Shown: one piece after another, positions 8,115-15,799 of the stretch
Layout: each line of letters opens with the position of its first letter
How positions within the stretch are numbered: position 1 is the first letter of the stretch
Origin: Haladaptatus halobius
Lineage (GTDB): Archaea; Halobacteriota; Halobacteria; Halobacteriales; Haladaptataceae
Reading direction: 5' to 3'
DNA: 64,000 bases
NCBI RefSeq assembly: GCF_020618475.1
Contig: NZ_CP085335.1
Location: 2,810,037-2,874,036, forward strand
The notes under the pieces: generated by a model
Told to the model about the DNA's origin: nothing
The model's database searches: none
What the model saw: the letters and a program-made list of their open reading frames with translations, nothing else
Translations under genes and position numbers: made by a program

Positions 8115-9455
8115 TTAGTCGGTGTTGATGCCGGGAACCGTCTCCTTGATCGGCTGTCGTTCGAAGTAGACCAGTTCCACGCCGATGACGACCACGGCGA
8201 TGAAGAGCACGATGAAGAACGTACTCGGACTGTTCAGGTAGAGGTCGTAGAGCAAGAGGGGGAAGAAGGCCACGCAGCCCACCATGCCGACGACCGGCAG
8301 GGCGACTATCATGTCGTCGATCTCGTCGCGTTTGCGGAACGCGAGATAGCTCATCGCGCCGAAGACGGCGATGAACGCGAGCGACGCGAAGGAGGTGATG
8401 CTGCGGAGGCTTCCGTACACCGCGAACGCCGCCGAGAGGACACCGAGCACGACGACGAGTTTCGACGGGACGCGCTCCCCCTCTCCGGTGTTGAATCGCT
8501 CCGGCAGAAGTCCCCTGTCGATGAGGTTTCGGGAGAACTGCGCCCCGCTGAACAGCGTGGCGTTCACCGCGCTCGCGGTTGAGAACAGCGCCGAGATGCC
8601 GATGACGAACGCGCCTATCGCCCCCATGAACGGGAGCGCGGCGTACAACAGCGACACCTCGGGCGACACCGCGATGACCGACAGTTCGAGTATGCTGACG
8701 GTCGTGAACGCGACGAGGACGTACAGGAGGGTCGCTATCGGAATCGAGATATAGATGGCTTTCCTGATGTTCTCGACCGGGTCTTCGAACTGCGACTGGT
8801 CGTACATCAACAACTGCCAGCCCTGAAACGCGACGAATGACATCGCCGCGCCGATGACGGGTCTGAAACCGAGTTCCGAGAATCCGAGGTTCAGCGTCTG
8901 GCCGGTGTAGGCGAACCAGACGCCCCACGCGCCGAAGATGGCGATGATACCGACCTTGAAGAAAGAGAGCACGTCCTCGACCTTCCCTGTCTCAGTGGCT
9001 CCGAGGAGGTTCAGCCCGACGAACGCGCCGATGAGCAGGACGGAGATGATGTTCGGGACGGGAACGACCAGTTCGTAGTCCACCACCGGAATCACCGTCG
9101 CGTAGTGGAGTCGACCGATAAGTTCCGAGAAGAACGAGGAGAAGGCGTAGGCGTACAACGCCATCGAACCGATGTAGCCGAACAGGAGCGTCCACCCCGT
9201 CATCCCCGCCGCGGTCGAGTGGTCGACGATCTCTTCGATGTAGGTCGGCGCACCCCCCTTGTTCTCCGTCAGTTTGTTCAACTGGACGTAACTGTAGCCG
9301 GCGCACATTGCCACGAACCCCGCGACGCTGAACGCCAGCCACGCGACCTTTCCGGAGATGGCGACGACGATACCGAACGCGGAGTAGATGCCGCCGCCGA
9401 TCATCCCTCCGAGAGCCATCGCTATCGCTTCCTTCAAACCGAGCTGCTCGCCCAT
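8115..9455 (-). CDS. APC-family amino-acid permease
   Basis: A 446-residue integral membrane transporter with about 12 hydrophobic segments. The first carries the glycine-rich substrate motif GGMIGGGIYSAFG typical of the amino acid-polyamine-organocation superfamily. It probably exchanges or imports amino acids. The start at ATG 9455 is preferred over the longer frame (9503) because MGEQLGLKEAIAMALGG matches the family start and a TTTAAATA box at about 9509-9516 (minus strand) would leave a short leader. The next gene begins 2 nt after its stop and encodes a peptide-binding lipoprotein, so the two are probably co-transcribed. Confidence 0.9.
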   Translation of the reverse strand: MGEQLGLKEAIAMALGGMIGGGIYSAFGIVVAISGKVAWLAFSVAGFVAMCAGYSYVQLNKLTENKGGAPTYIEEIVDHSTAAGMTGWTLLFGYIGSMALYAYAFSSFFSELIGRLHYATVIPVVDYELVVPVPNIISVLLIGAFVGLNLLGATETGKVEDVLSFFKVGIIAIFGAWGVWFAYTGQTLNLGFSELGFRPVIGAAMSFVAFQGWQLLMYDQSQFEDPVENIRKAIYISIPIATLLYVLVAFTTVSILELSVIAVSPEVSLLYAALPFMGAIGAFVIGISALFSTASAVNATLFSGAQFSRNLIDRGLLPERFNTGEGERVPSKLVVVLGVLSAAFAVYGSLRSITSFASLAFIAVFGAMSYLAFRKRDEIDDMIVALPVVGMVGCVAFFPLLLYDLYLNSPSTFFIVLFIAVVVIGVELVYFERQPIKETVPGINTD

Positions 9456-9591
9456 AGTCGTATCGAGGGTACGAAGGCCCGCATATCTAACGGCTGAATA
9501 CACAACCGTATTTAAACCGATTTAAGTCAGAGGGCGTTCTTCGGTCGCGTTCTTGGTCAGCTTTTTGCCCGCTCCCGTCCTCTATCGACTC

Positions 9592-10230
9592 CTGTGTGGT
9601 CGCCTCTCGCTGTTCGCCCTCGAAGCCGATCTCGCGGAGCGATTCGACGCCACGCCCACCCGACCGCTCCGACCGCGATACAACGTCGCACCCGGCCAGG
9701 AACATCTGGTCGTCCGAAACGACGCGCCCGAGGAGATGCGCTTTCCGACGTGGGGGCTCGTCCCGCACTGGGCCGACGAGTTCCGTGACGGACACATCAA
9801 CGTCCGAGCGGAGACGCTGGCCGAAAAATCGAGTTTCCCCGATGTCTACCGCGAACGCCAGTGTCTCGTCCTCGTGGACGGCTTCTACGACTGGAAACGG
9901 ACGACGACCGGCAAGCAACCGTATCAAATGACCAGAAGCGACGGGGAGCCGTTTGCGATGGCGGGGCTGTGGGAACTGTGGAACGAAACCCGGGGAGGGC
10001 AGAAAACATCGTTTACGGTCGTCATGACCGAGTCGAACGACCTCGTCGACGTGCTCGTCTTCGCGCTCGGCGGAGTGTTCCTCCTGCTCGGCGTGACGAT
10101 AACGACGACACCTCCCGCACCGTACTTTCAGTCGACGACCGACCGGCTGATTCTCATCGGCGTCTCGCTGGCCGCGATGGTCGTCGGCGCCGGCATCGTC
10201 CGGGGGTCGCTGTCCCTCGGGAGGTGGTGA
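9592..10230 (+). pseudogene. SRAP (YedK/HMCES-like) gene truncated and fused to a membrane-protein tail
   Basis: The first about 150 codons encode an SRAP domain, which crosslinks abasic sites in ssDNA through Cys2. The CGRLSLF start, the active-site Asn in HINVRAE and GFYDWKR are recognisable. Three things are wrong. The codon before Cys2 is CTG (9592), not ATG. The usual FYEW Glu is Asp. After TESNDLV the sequence switches in frame to a two-helix membrane protein (DVLVFALGGVFLLLGV and later IGVSLAAMVVGAGIV), so the essential C-terminal His region is absent. A TATA-like box about 29 nt upstream fits initiation near the CTG. It looks like a deletion that joined two genes. A TTG at 9553 could also start the frame, but would bury Cys2. 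Confidence 0.7.
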
Positions 10231-10233
10231 CGA

Positions 10234-10835
10234 ATGGCCGATAACCGCGGTTCCGAGCGCGATTCCGCGGACGCCGATTGGTTCATTGGTTCGACCGGTT
10301 CACCGTCGAACCGGTTCCCCCGAAGAGATCGAGCGACGATTCGCGGAGTCCACCCTGACAACGCTCGACATTCCGTCCCACCTCGATTGGAAACTCGCCA
10401 CGGAGGTCGAGACGGGAACCGCACTGTATCTCCTCGTTCAGCTGTTCGGAACGCCGAACGTCCCCGGCGTCGAAGCGGGAGCCGACCAGCGCGACAGGGA
10501 GAAGACGACGTGGCAGTACCTCTTCGCGGTAACGTACGAGCCGCCGAACGACGACCGAGCCGAACCCCGCGGCGAGGGGGGGTGTTCCGACCGAATTCCT
10601 ACTGTCGGTGTACGATTACAAGAGCGTTCTCTCGGTCGGCCTCTCCGCGTGGGCCGATATCGAACACGACGGTCGCTCCGCTCCTCGAGACGGTGGCGTC
10701 CGTGAACCGGCACCCGAGGACGACGGGTGGCTCGACCCGATTCCGGATGCGGACTTTTTGGTCGGCGTCGTCCAACTGGCGCTCAACGTCACCGAAGAGC
10801 CAGTGTTAGCCACGTACAAACAGCTGTGGGTCTGA
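10234..10835 (+). pseudogene. hypothetical haloarchaeal protein broken by three indels
   Basis: One coding sequence is spread over three frames. It starts at ATG 10234 (MADNRGSERDSADADW). An 8-bp tandem duplication (ATTGGTTC twice, 10276-10291) shifts the frame; removing it restores DWFDRFTVEPVPP. A C-run near 10317-10321 is one base short for the continuation EEIERRFAES. A seven-G run near 10576-10582 is one base long; with six Gs the frame runs EGGVPTEFLLSVYDYKS to the stop at 10835. I do not recognise the restored protein of about 200 residues. It follows the membrane segment of the previous gene by 3 nt, so the two were probably a pair. It is either a true pseudogene or affected by homopolymer sequencing errors. 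Confidence 0.7.
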
Positions 10836-10898
10836 ACGGGACGGCGGTTCTCGTCCGCACTCGTTTCGGTCAGTTCGAATAGGGCGGCGCTACCTCCG

Positions 10899-11663
10899 TC
10901 ACTTCTTCTTCGGCATCGTCGAGGGGCGAGCCGAACGACCCATGTCCGACCGCGATGACGGCATCGTGGACACTTTGGTCGTGACTCGCCCCCGCTCGCC
11001 ACGCCCGCCTCCGCCCTCGTCGGCCGGTTCTTCCTCGGTTTCCTCCGTCGCTTCCGCCGCCTCGTCGTCCGCGTCGCCCAGTCCGGCGGCGTCGAACAGC
11101 GAGCGAAGCTCTGCGAGCGTTTCTTCGGTCGAGGAGGAGTCGTCTTCCTCACCATCTGCGTCTTCGCTCTCCGTCTCGTCCCCCTCGCCGTTCGCTTCCT
11201 CGCTTCCCTCCTCGGTCGCCGCTTCGTCGGAATCGGCGGTCGAGAACAGCGTCGACAGCAGATCGCTCACGCTTCTGCCGCCGTCGCTGGACGGCGCATC
11301 GCCGTCGATGCGTTCGAGTCGGTCGATGCGCTCTTCGGCGTCGAGACCCGACCACTCCTCCGAGAGATCCGCCAGTTCCAGTAGGCGGCGGAGGCCGAGC
11401 ACCGCGTCGGTGTCGGCGTCCTGCATTACCCTCGGGAGGTCGGCGGGTGCGACGTCGTCCGCCGTGTCCTCGAAGCCGGTGGCGGTGAGCAGTTCGTCGA
11501 GCGACGCGTCGGCCACCGCCTCGGCCGCGGCGTCGGCGGTCTCTCGCACGGACTCGGTCTTCTCGTCCGGCAGTTCGCCGCCTTCGACGTCGTCGAGCGC
11601 CGTCCGAATCTCCTCCACCCCGTCGGCGAGAAGTCGTTCGATGTCGGATTTGTCGTTACTCAT
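10899..11663 (-). CDS. hyperacidic low-complexity protein, last gene of a four-gene cluster
   Basis: A 254-residue protein with an ordered-looking N-terminal half (residues 1-125, helical, repeats of LLADGVEEI, DELLTATGFED, LGLRRLLELADLSEEW). A Glu/Asp/Ser/Thr-rich stretch follows (about 140-225), and the last 30 residues are basic and Ser-rich, ending MPKKK. It has no signal peptide and no membrane segment. It lies 38 bp downstream of the previous cluster gene on the same strand. The motif DLLSTLFSTAD and the disordered acidic linker resemble the neighbouring cluster proteins in composition but not in alignable sequence. The function is unknown. The basic tail is unusual for a halophile and could bind the acidic partners or a nucleic acid. 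Confidence 0.7.
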   Translation of the reverse strand: MSNDKSDIERLLADGVEEIRTALDDVEGGELPDEKTESVRETADAAAEAVADASLDELLTATGFEDTADDVAPADLPRVMQDADTDAVLGLRRLLELADLSEEWSGLDAEERIDRLERIDGDAPSSDGGRSVSDLLSTLFSTADSDEAATEEGSEEANGEGDETESEDADGEEDDSSSTEETLAELRSLFDAAGLGDADDEAAEATEETEEEPADEGGGGRGERGRVTTKVSTMPSSRSDMGRSARPSTMPKKK

Positions 11664-11701
11664 GGTTCGAGTGGGCGTTCGTGGGTCGCTCGCTGAGCGT
11701 T

Positions 11702-12421
11702 CTATTCTGCATCGGATTCGTCCTCGTCCGCCCCGTCGTTGAACTCCTCGACGATGGCATCGAGTATCTCCTCGCGCTTCAAGTTGGCCTTCACCCCAAC
11801 CTCCTTTGCGATGGATTGGAGCTCCGAGTACTCCATCGTTTCGAGGAGTTCGCGGTACGTCTCCTCCTTGATGGCCTGCACGTCGTCGGCGGTGAGGTCG
11901 CCGACGCCTGCGTCGGTCACGTCCTCGGCGGCCTCTTTCGCCTCCGTCGCCGCCCCTTCGGTGGTCTCTTCTGCGGTGTCGGCCGCCTCTCCCGCCGCCT
12001 CCTCGACGGTTCCGGCGGCCTCTTCCGCGGCCTGTTGGGCGGTCTTCTCCGCTTCGTCGAGCGCCTCCTCTCGCTCTTCGACGTACCCGCGGAGCGCGTC
12101 TTCGATGGGTTCGCGGAACTGGGGTCGGCGCAGCGTCCGCCCGAGCGCCACGACGAACGCACTAGCGAGGCGGCGAAGCGGCGAGCGCTCGCCCTCGTGG
12201 TCGTCCTCGCTCCGGAACGGAAGCTTGGAAACGACCCGGTCGACCGCGATTCGTCCGAGTCGGCGTCCGGCGAACGCGCCGACCGCTTCGCCGAACGCCC
12301 GCCCGAGCGACGCCCCGTCGACCTGCTCGGCCACGCTGTCGCCGGTCATCAGCGAGCTAACATCGACTTGCTCGGTCAGTTCGTCGGTGACTGCCTCCTT
12401 CGGGTCGGGTGCCTCGGTCAC
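11702..12421 (-). CDS. acidic coiled protein with glycine-zipper and Rho-N-like tail
   Basis: A 239-residue protein. Residues about 35-60 form a Gly/Ala-spaced helix (SLGRAFGEAVGAFAGRRLG). Residues 110-170 are a long Ala/Glu helix, probably a coiled coil (EEAAGTVEEAAGEA pattern). The C-terminal 45 residues (YSELQSIAKEVGVKANLKR) resemble the small helical Rho-N/SAP-like fold that often binds nucleic acid. Its ATG overlaps the stop of the upstream gene by 4 nt, indicating translational coupling. The glycine-spaced helix matches the pattern in the upstream protein, so the two probably share a domain that packs or oligomerises. No known function. Confidence 0.72.
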   Translation of the reverse strand: MTEAPDPKEAVTDELTEQVDVSSLMTGDSVAEQVDGASLGRAFGEAVGAFAGRRLGRIAVDRVVSKLPFRSEDDHEGERSPLRRLASAFVVALGRTLRRPQFREPIEDALRGYVEEREEALDEAEKTAQQAAEEAAGTVEEAAGEAADTAEETTEGAATEAKEAAEDVTDAGVGDLTADDVQAIKEETYRELLETMEYSELQSIAKEVGVKANLKREEILDAIVEEFNDGADEDESDAE

Positions 12422-12768
12422 GCGTTCTCACCATCCTCGTTGCCTTCGGCGTCGTCGCTCGTATCCTCTTCGCTCCCCTCGCTCTCATCGTCCCCGTCTC
12501 CCTCACCGTCGGCTTCGCTATCGGCGTTCTCGTCCGATTCCTCTTCAGACGGGGAAGCGAGGAGCGAGTCCAACAACACGCCGCCGAGGAGACCGCCGAG
12601 CCACCCGCCGAGGTGGCGGCCGACGAACTCTCCGACCGTCTCGCCGAGCGACTCCGCCGACGTTTCGTCGTCGAACTCCCCGGCGAGCGGCGTATCCGCG
12701 AACACCTCCTCGAAATCGATGTTCCGGATCGCCGCTCCGAGGTCGAGCGGCGGAGTGTTGTCGCTCAT
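12418..12768 (-). CDS. small acidic glycine-zipper protein
   Basis: A 116-residue protein. Residues 1-35 are polar and include AAIRNIDFEEVFADTPL. Residues 38-70 form a strongly amphipathic or hydrophobic helix with Gly every fourth position (LGETVGEFVGRHLGGWLGG and LLGGVLLDSLL). The last 45 residues are almost entirely Asp, Glu, Ser and Gly. The Gly-spaced helix could insert in a membrane or pack helix-to-helix. It overlaps both neighbours by 4 nt (ATGA-type junctions), so all three genes must be translated together. It shares the LGxxxGxxxGRxLG pattern with the next protein. The family is unknown to me. Confidence 0.72.
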   Translation of the reverse strand: MSDNTPPLDLGAAIRNIDFEEVFADTPLAGEFDDETSAESLGETVGEFVGRHLGGWLGGLLGGVLLDSLLASPSEEESDENADSEADGEGDGDDESEGSEEDTSDDAEGNEDGENA

Positions 12769-13481
12769 GCTTCGGATTCCGCTCCGGACTCGTCCGTCGA
12801 TTCGGAGCCGAACATCTGATCCACGAGCTCTTTGAGGAGCGTCGTCAGCAGCTCGTCGAGCGGAACGTCCGCCATCGCGTCGCTCACCGAATCACGAACC
12901 GAGCTGGCCGCCGACGAAACCGGACCGGAGCCGGACTCCTCCGACTCCTCGTCGGAACCGCCGAACAGACCCTCGAAGAGGCTTCCGGAGAAGAGGTTCC
13001 CCAGCAGTCCTCCCGAGCCGCTGCCGAGCAGATTTCCGACCCCAGAGAGCAGATTCCCCAGCAGCCGACCGGGGCCGCTCACCGCCGTCACGTCCAGTTC
13101 GACCTCGTTGAGGTCGACTTCGAGGCCGAGCAGGTCGAGGAACAGTCCTTCGAGGTCGAGGTACAACACCGTCGTCTCCCCTTCTTCCCGGTAGCCGTAC
13201 TCGTCCGACTCCTCTTCACTCGCTTCCCCTTCCTCCGCGGTCTCCTGCGCTTCTTCCGTCTCCTCCGCCGTCTCGTCTTGTGACTCTTCGCTCGCTCCTT
13301 CCGTCTCCTCGTCGGTTTCCTCGGACTCGTTCGCCTCGTCGGCTTCCTCCTCTTCGCCACCGTCGGGCAGCAACCGCCGTTCGTTCGGAGCGTCGTCGCT
13401 TGCGGCGCGGCGGCTGTCGTCGGAGGTGGCATCTCCCTGTTCTTGACGGGTCGAATCGCTACGCTCGGCAGTTCCTGTCAT
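12765..13481 (-). CDS. first gene of the acidic cluster; DLLGL...LLGNLL domain protein
   Basis: A 238-residue protein from ATG 13481 (the frame also opens at TTG 13490). Residues 1-100 are a disordered Glu-rich region. Residues about 105-165 hold a patterned hydrophobic domain: VLYLDLEGLFLDLLGLEV, DLNEVELDVTA, GPGRLLGNLLSG. I recall a similar GPGxLLGNLL-type domain in uncharacterised bacterial and haloarchaeal proteins, where it is often exported, but no signal peptide is visible here. Gly/Leu repeats and an acidic tail follow. It is 4 nt overlapped by the next gene. The four genes read as one operon for an assembly of unknown nature. Confidence 0.72.
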   Translation of the reverse strand: MTGTAERSDSTRQEQGDATSDDSRRAASDDAPNERRLLPDGGEEEEADEANESEETDEETEGASEESQDETAEETEEAQETAEEGEASEEESDEYGYREEGETTVLYLDLEGLFLDLLGLEVDLNEVELDVTAVSGPGRLLGNLLSGVGNLLGSGSGGLLGNLFSGSLFEGLFGGSDEESEESGSGPVSSAASSVRDSVSDAMADVPLDELLTTLLKELVDQMFGSESTDESGAESEA

Positions 13482-13785
13482 GGTAACCAACTTCGTTTTA
13501 AGTTCGGCCGGTTCTCACTAAGGCATTCTGGCCTCTATCACGACAGTTCGACCGGCGCAACGCGACCTCACGCGTCGGAAAAGTTAGTTCTCACGGTCGT
13601 CTATCCGTCGCCGATTCGGACGCGTTCGGCCGATTCGGTTACTAGCGAGACGACAGTGACTCCCGCTACCGCTGGACGACGAACACAGTCGGCTGTCGCG
13701 TTTTCGTACTCCTCCGGTCGGTTACGCTCGTTCGCGGACGATTCCCGCGAAAACCGTCCGCTCACAGGGAATCGCTTCGAAAAAG
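13482..13785. other. gene-free stretch between the acidic cluster and tRNA-His
   Basis: About 300 bp with no convincing coding frame. A CTTAAAA element on the minus strand at about 13496-13502 may belong to the acidic operon promoter, but its spacing to ATG 13481 is short (about 18 nt), so the true transcription start is uncertain. The A-run just before 13786 is the 3-prime side of the tRNA gene and could end its transcript. Confidence 0.4.
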
Positions 13786-13859
13786 GTCCAGGTGCGAGAA
13801 TCGAACCCGCGTCCCAGCCTCCACAAGGCTGGAGGATAGTCCACTACCCCAACCCGGAC
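13786..13859 (-). tRNA. tRNA-His (GUG)
   Basis: A cloverleaf on the minus strand. The acceptor TCCGGGT pairs with ACCTGGA. A genome-encoded G at position -1 lies opposite C73, the tRNA-His hallmark. The anticodon stem CCAGCC/GGCTGG encloses TTGTGGA with anticodon GTG, and the T-arm contains GGTTCGATTC. No intron and no encoded CCA. It is followed by a T-run on the minus strand. Confidence 0.95.
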
Positions 13860-13937
13860 ACGCATATCGTGGTTGACGGGTGAGATTAAAATACGTTTCG
13901 GAAGCGGGCGTGGTTTTCGTCGGTTCGAAAAATCGGC

Positions 13938-14339
13938 TCACTCCATCGCTGTCTCCGGATTCTCCAGTCGAAACCGAAGGGTTCGTTGCCCCTCGAACTG
14001 CGGTCCCAACCCTGTCTGCTCGAACCCGGCGCGCTCGGCGGCCGCCGCGGTGTCGGCTTCCGACTCCGGAAGCAGTATCTCGACCGCCATCCCCTCGTTC
14101 GCCGCGAATCGAATCGGTTCGTCCAGCAGGTGTTCGCAGGAGGACTCCGTCCCGAAGAGGTGGGTGACATGAACCGTGTCTTCGTATGCGTCGAAGCCGA
14201 CGAACCCCTCGATCTCCTCGTCCGACTCGGCGACGCAGACGGTTCGATCGTGCACCACGTCTGCCATCACCTCCGTCGGAACGTCTGCGAGCGAGGCGAG
14301 GCGGCCGCCGTCCGCTTCGATTGCGTCTCGGACGCGCAT
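13938..14339 (-). CDS. GNAT-family N-acetyltransferase
   Basis: A 133-residue protein of the acetyl-CoA-dependent acyltransferase fold. It starts MRVRDAIEADGGRLASLAD, the usual first strand and helix. The core strands are VCVAESDEEIEGFVGF and VHVTHLFG, and the acetyl-CoA-proximal region is shorter than usual (TESSCEHLLDEPIRFA). The C-terminal strand ERAGFEQTGLGPQ is typical. The acceptor substrate cannot be told. It is divergent from the KaiC-like gene, with 71 bp between the starts, and downstream of it is tRNA-His. Confidence 0.82.
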   Translation of the reverse strand: MRVRDAIEADGGRLASLADVPTEVMADVVHDRTVCVAESDEEIEGFVGFDAYEDTVHVTHLFGTESSCEHLLDEPIRFAANEGMAVEILLPESEADTAAAAERAGFEQTGLGPQFEGQRTLRFRLENPETAME

Positions 14340-14410
14340 AGTGGGCCATTGTCGCCCCGTGCATTAAAAATGGGAGTAGCTTCATTTCGTTCGGACGCCT
14401 ACGTTCGGCC

Positions 14411-15560
14411 ATGAGCGACGTACCCGGCGACGGCCGGAATCGGTGCGATTTCTGTCGCCTGCCGTGTCCGGCGGAGGCGGTGACGCTGGAGTACGAGTCG
14501 GACACGTACGAATTCTGCTCGACGACGTGCCGGGACGAGATGCGACGGAACGACCGCGTGTTCACCGAGTACCACGGTTTTCGACAGATCGAGACGGGCG
14601 TCTCGGCGCTGGACGACCATCTACCCGAAGGATTGCCGCGAAACTCCTTCGTCCTGCTCTCGGGCGACGAAGGTACCCGAAACGGTGCGGTAGAGGCCGA
14701 ACTCGTCTGGCGGACGCTCCAGCGCGACGAACCCGCCGTCGTCGCCAGTTTCACCGAACCGCCCGTCTCCGTCGTCGAGCAGTTCCTCTCGCTGGAGTGG
14801 AACGTCCTGCCGTACCTCGAAACGGGCCAACTGCACATCGTCGACTGCTTCACCTACCGCGTCGGCGACCGCAAGCGAATGTTCGCTCGGATGGACGACT
14901 GGAACCAGTTCCTCCACCGGGTCACCACCGCCGCGACCACGACGGTTCGAGACCCGAGCGACACCAGCGAACTCCAGCACAAACTCGACAACTGCCTCGA
15001 AGCCCTGTCGATGAGCGACATCGGCGTCGTCGTCATCGATTCGTTGACGGAGTTCGGGACGCTCGTCCAGCCGGTTCAGGCCTACGATTTCGTGAAAGAC
15101 CTCCGAGCGGACGTGTGCAAGGGTCGATTCGTCCCCGTGTTCGCGGGTGCCACGTTCGCCGGAGAGGACGACGTGTTCCCGCACGACTTGGGGTACGTCA
15201 TAGACGGTCTAGTCGACCTGCAACTGAACGGGTCGCTAATCGAGGACGTGCTCGTCAAGCAGATTCGAATCCGGAAGATGAACGGTGTCCTCGTGATTCC
15301 CGAGTGGGTCGCGTACGAGTACACGAGCGGAGACGGGTATGGTCACGTTCGACCCCCTCGAAGAGCTGAAGAAGTCGACGGAACTGCTGGACGAACCACT
15401 CGAATCCGCCCCCGACGAACGACCCGAGGACGACGAACGGCCCCCCGATTCCGCCCCCGATCCCACCAACTCGCTGGCAGGGGAACGTCCGAAATCCGTA
15501 CCGGACGACGTATCGGCGGACGACTCGCCCGAACCGCCCTCCGGCGACCCGTCGGAGTGA
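14411..15560 (+). CDS. KaiC/RecA-like ATPase-domain protein with N-terminal zinc finger, probable frameshift at 15338
   Basis: Residues 12-45 hold a treble-clef-like zinc finger (CDFC ... CSTTC). A RecA-fold domain follows: GLPRNSFVLLSGDEGTRN, where the Walker A lacks the usual GKT, and a good Walker B IGVVVIDSLTEF. After EYTSGDGYG at about 15338 the frame becomes arginine-rich and implausible (running to 15604). The +1 frame continues MVTFDPLEELKKSTELL with a normal acidic tail to the TGA at 15560. Removing T15338 gives GDGMVTFDPLEEL in one frame, so I annotate a single protein of about 380 residues with a one-base insertion. A separate 73-residue ORF from ATG 15339 is the alternative. Such proteins are probable signalling or regulatory pseudo-ATPases in haloarchaea. 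Confidence 0.72.
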
Positions 15561-15799
15561 CGGTTCGACGGAAAACCCGGAGCACGAGGGTCATAGCGCG
15601 GTGAGAACGACAGTTCTCCGTGAAAGCCGATTCTGTGACCGCCGAACGATGGTACGAACCGACTTCGCCGAAACCGACTCGGCCGAACTTCGCGCGAAAC
15701 GAGTTAACTGGCAGAAATTCCGGACATGAAAGCAGTTATCTGACTACCGTGGCTATCACCGGGTATGAATCATCGTTTACCGGAACCGGTGGTGGTTCG

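Noticed and set aside
8113..8928. Extension of the peptide-binding protein frame upstream to 8928
   Set aside because: It overlaps the permease gene and reads as basic non-coding sequence; the Tat lipoprotein start at 8112 is clear.
10899..13481. Gas-vesicle gene cluster
   Set aside because: Acidic and helical composition suggested GvpT/GvpQ-like proteins, but no GvpA, GvpN, GvpF or GvpL signatures are present.
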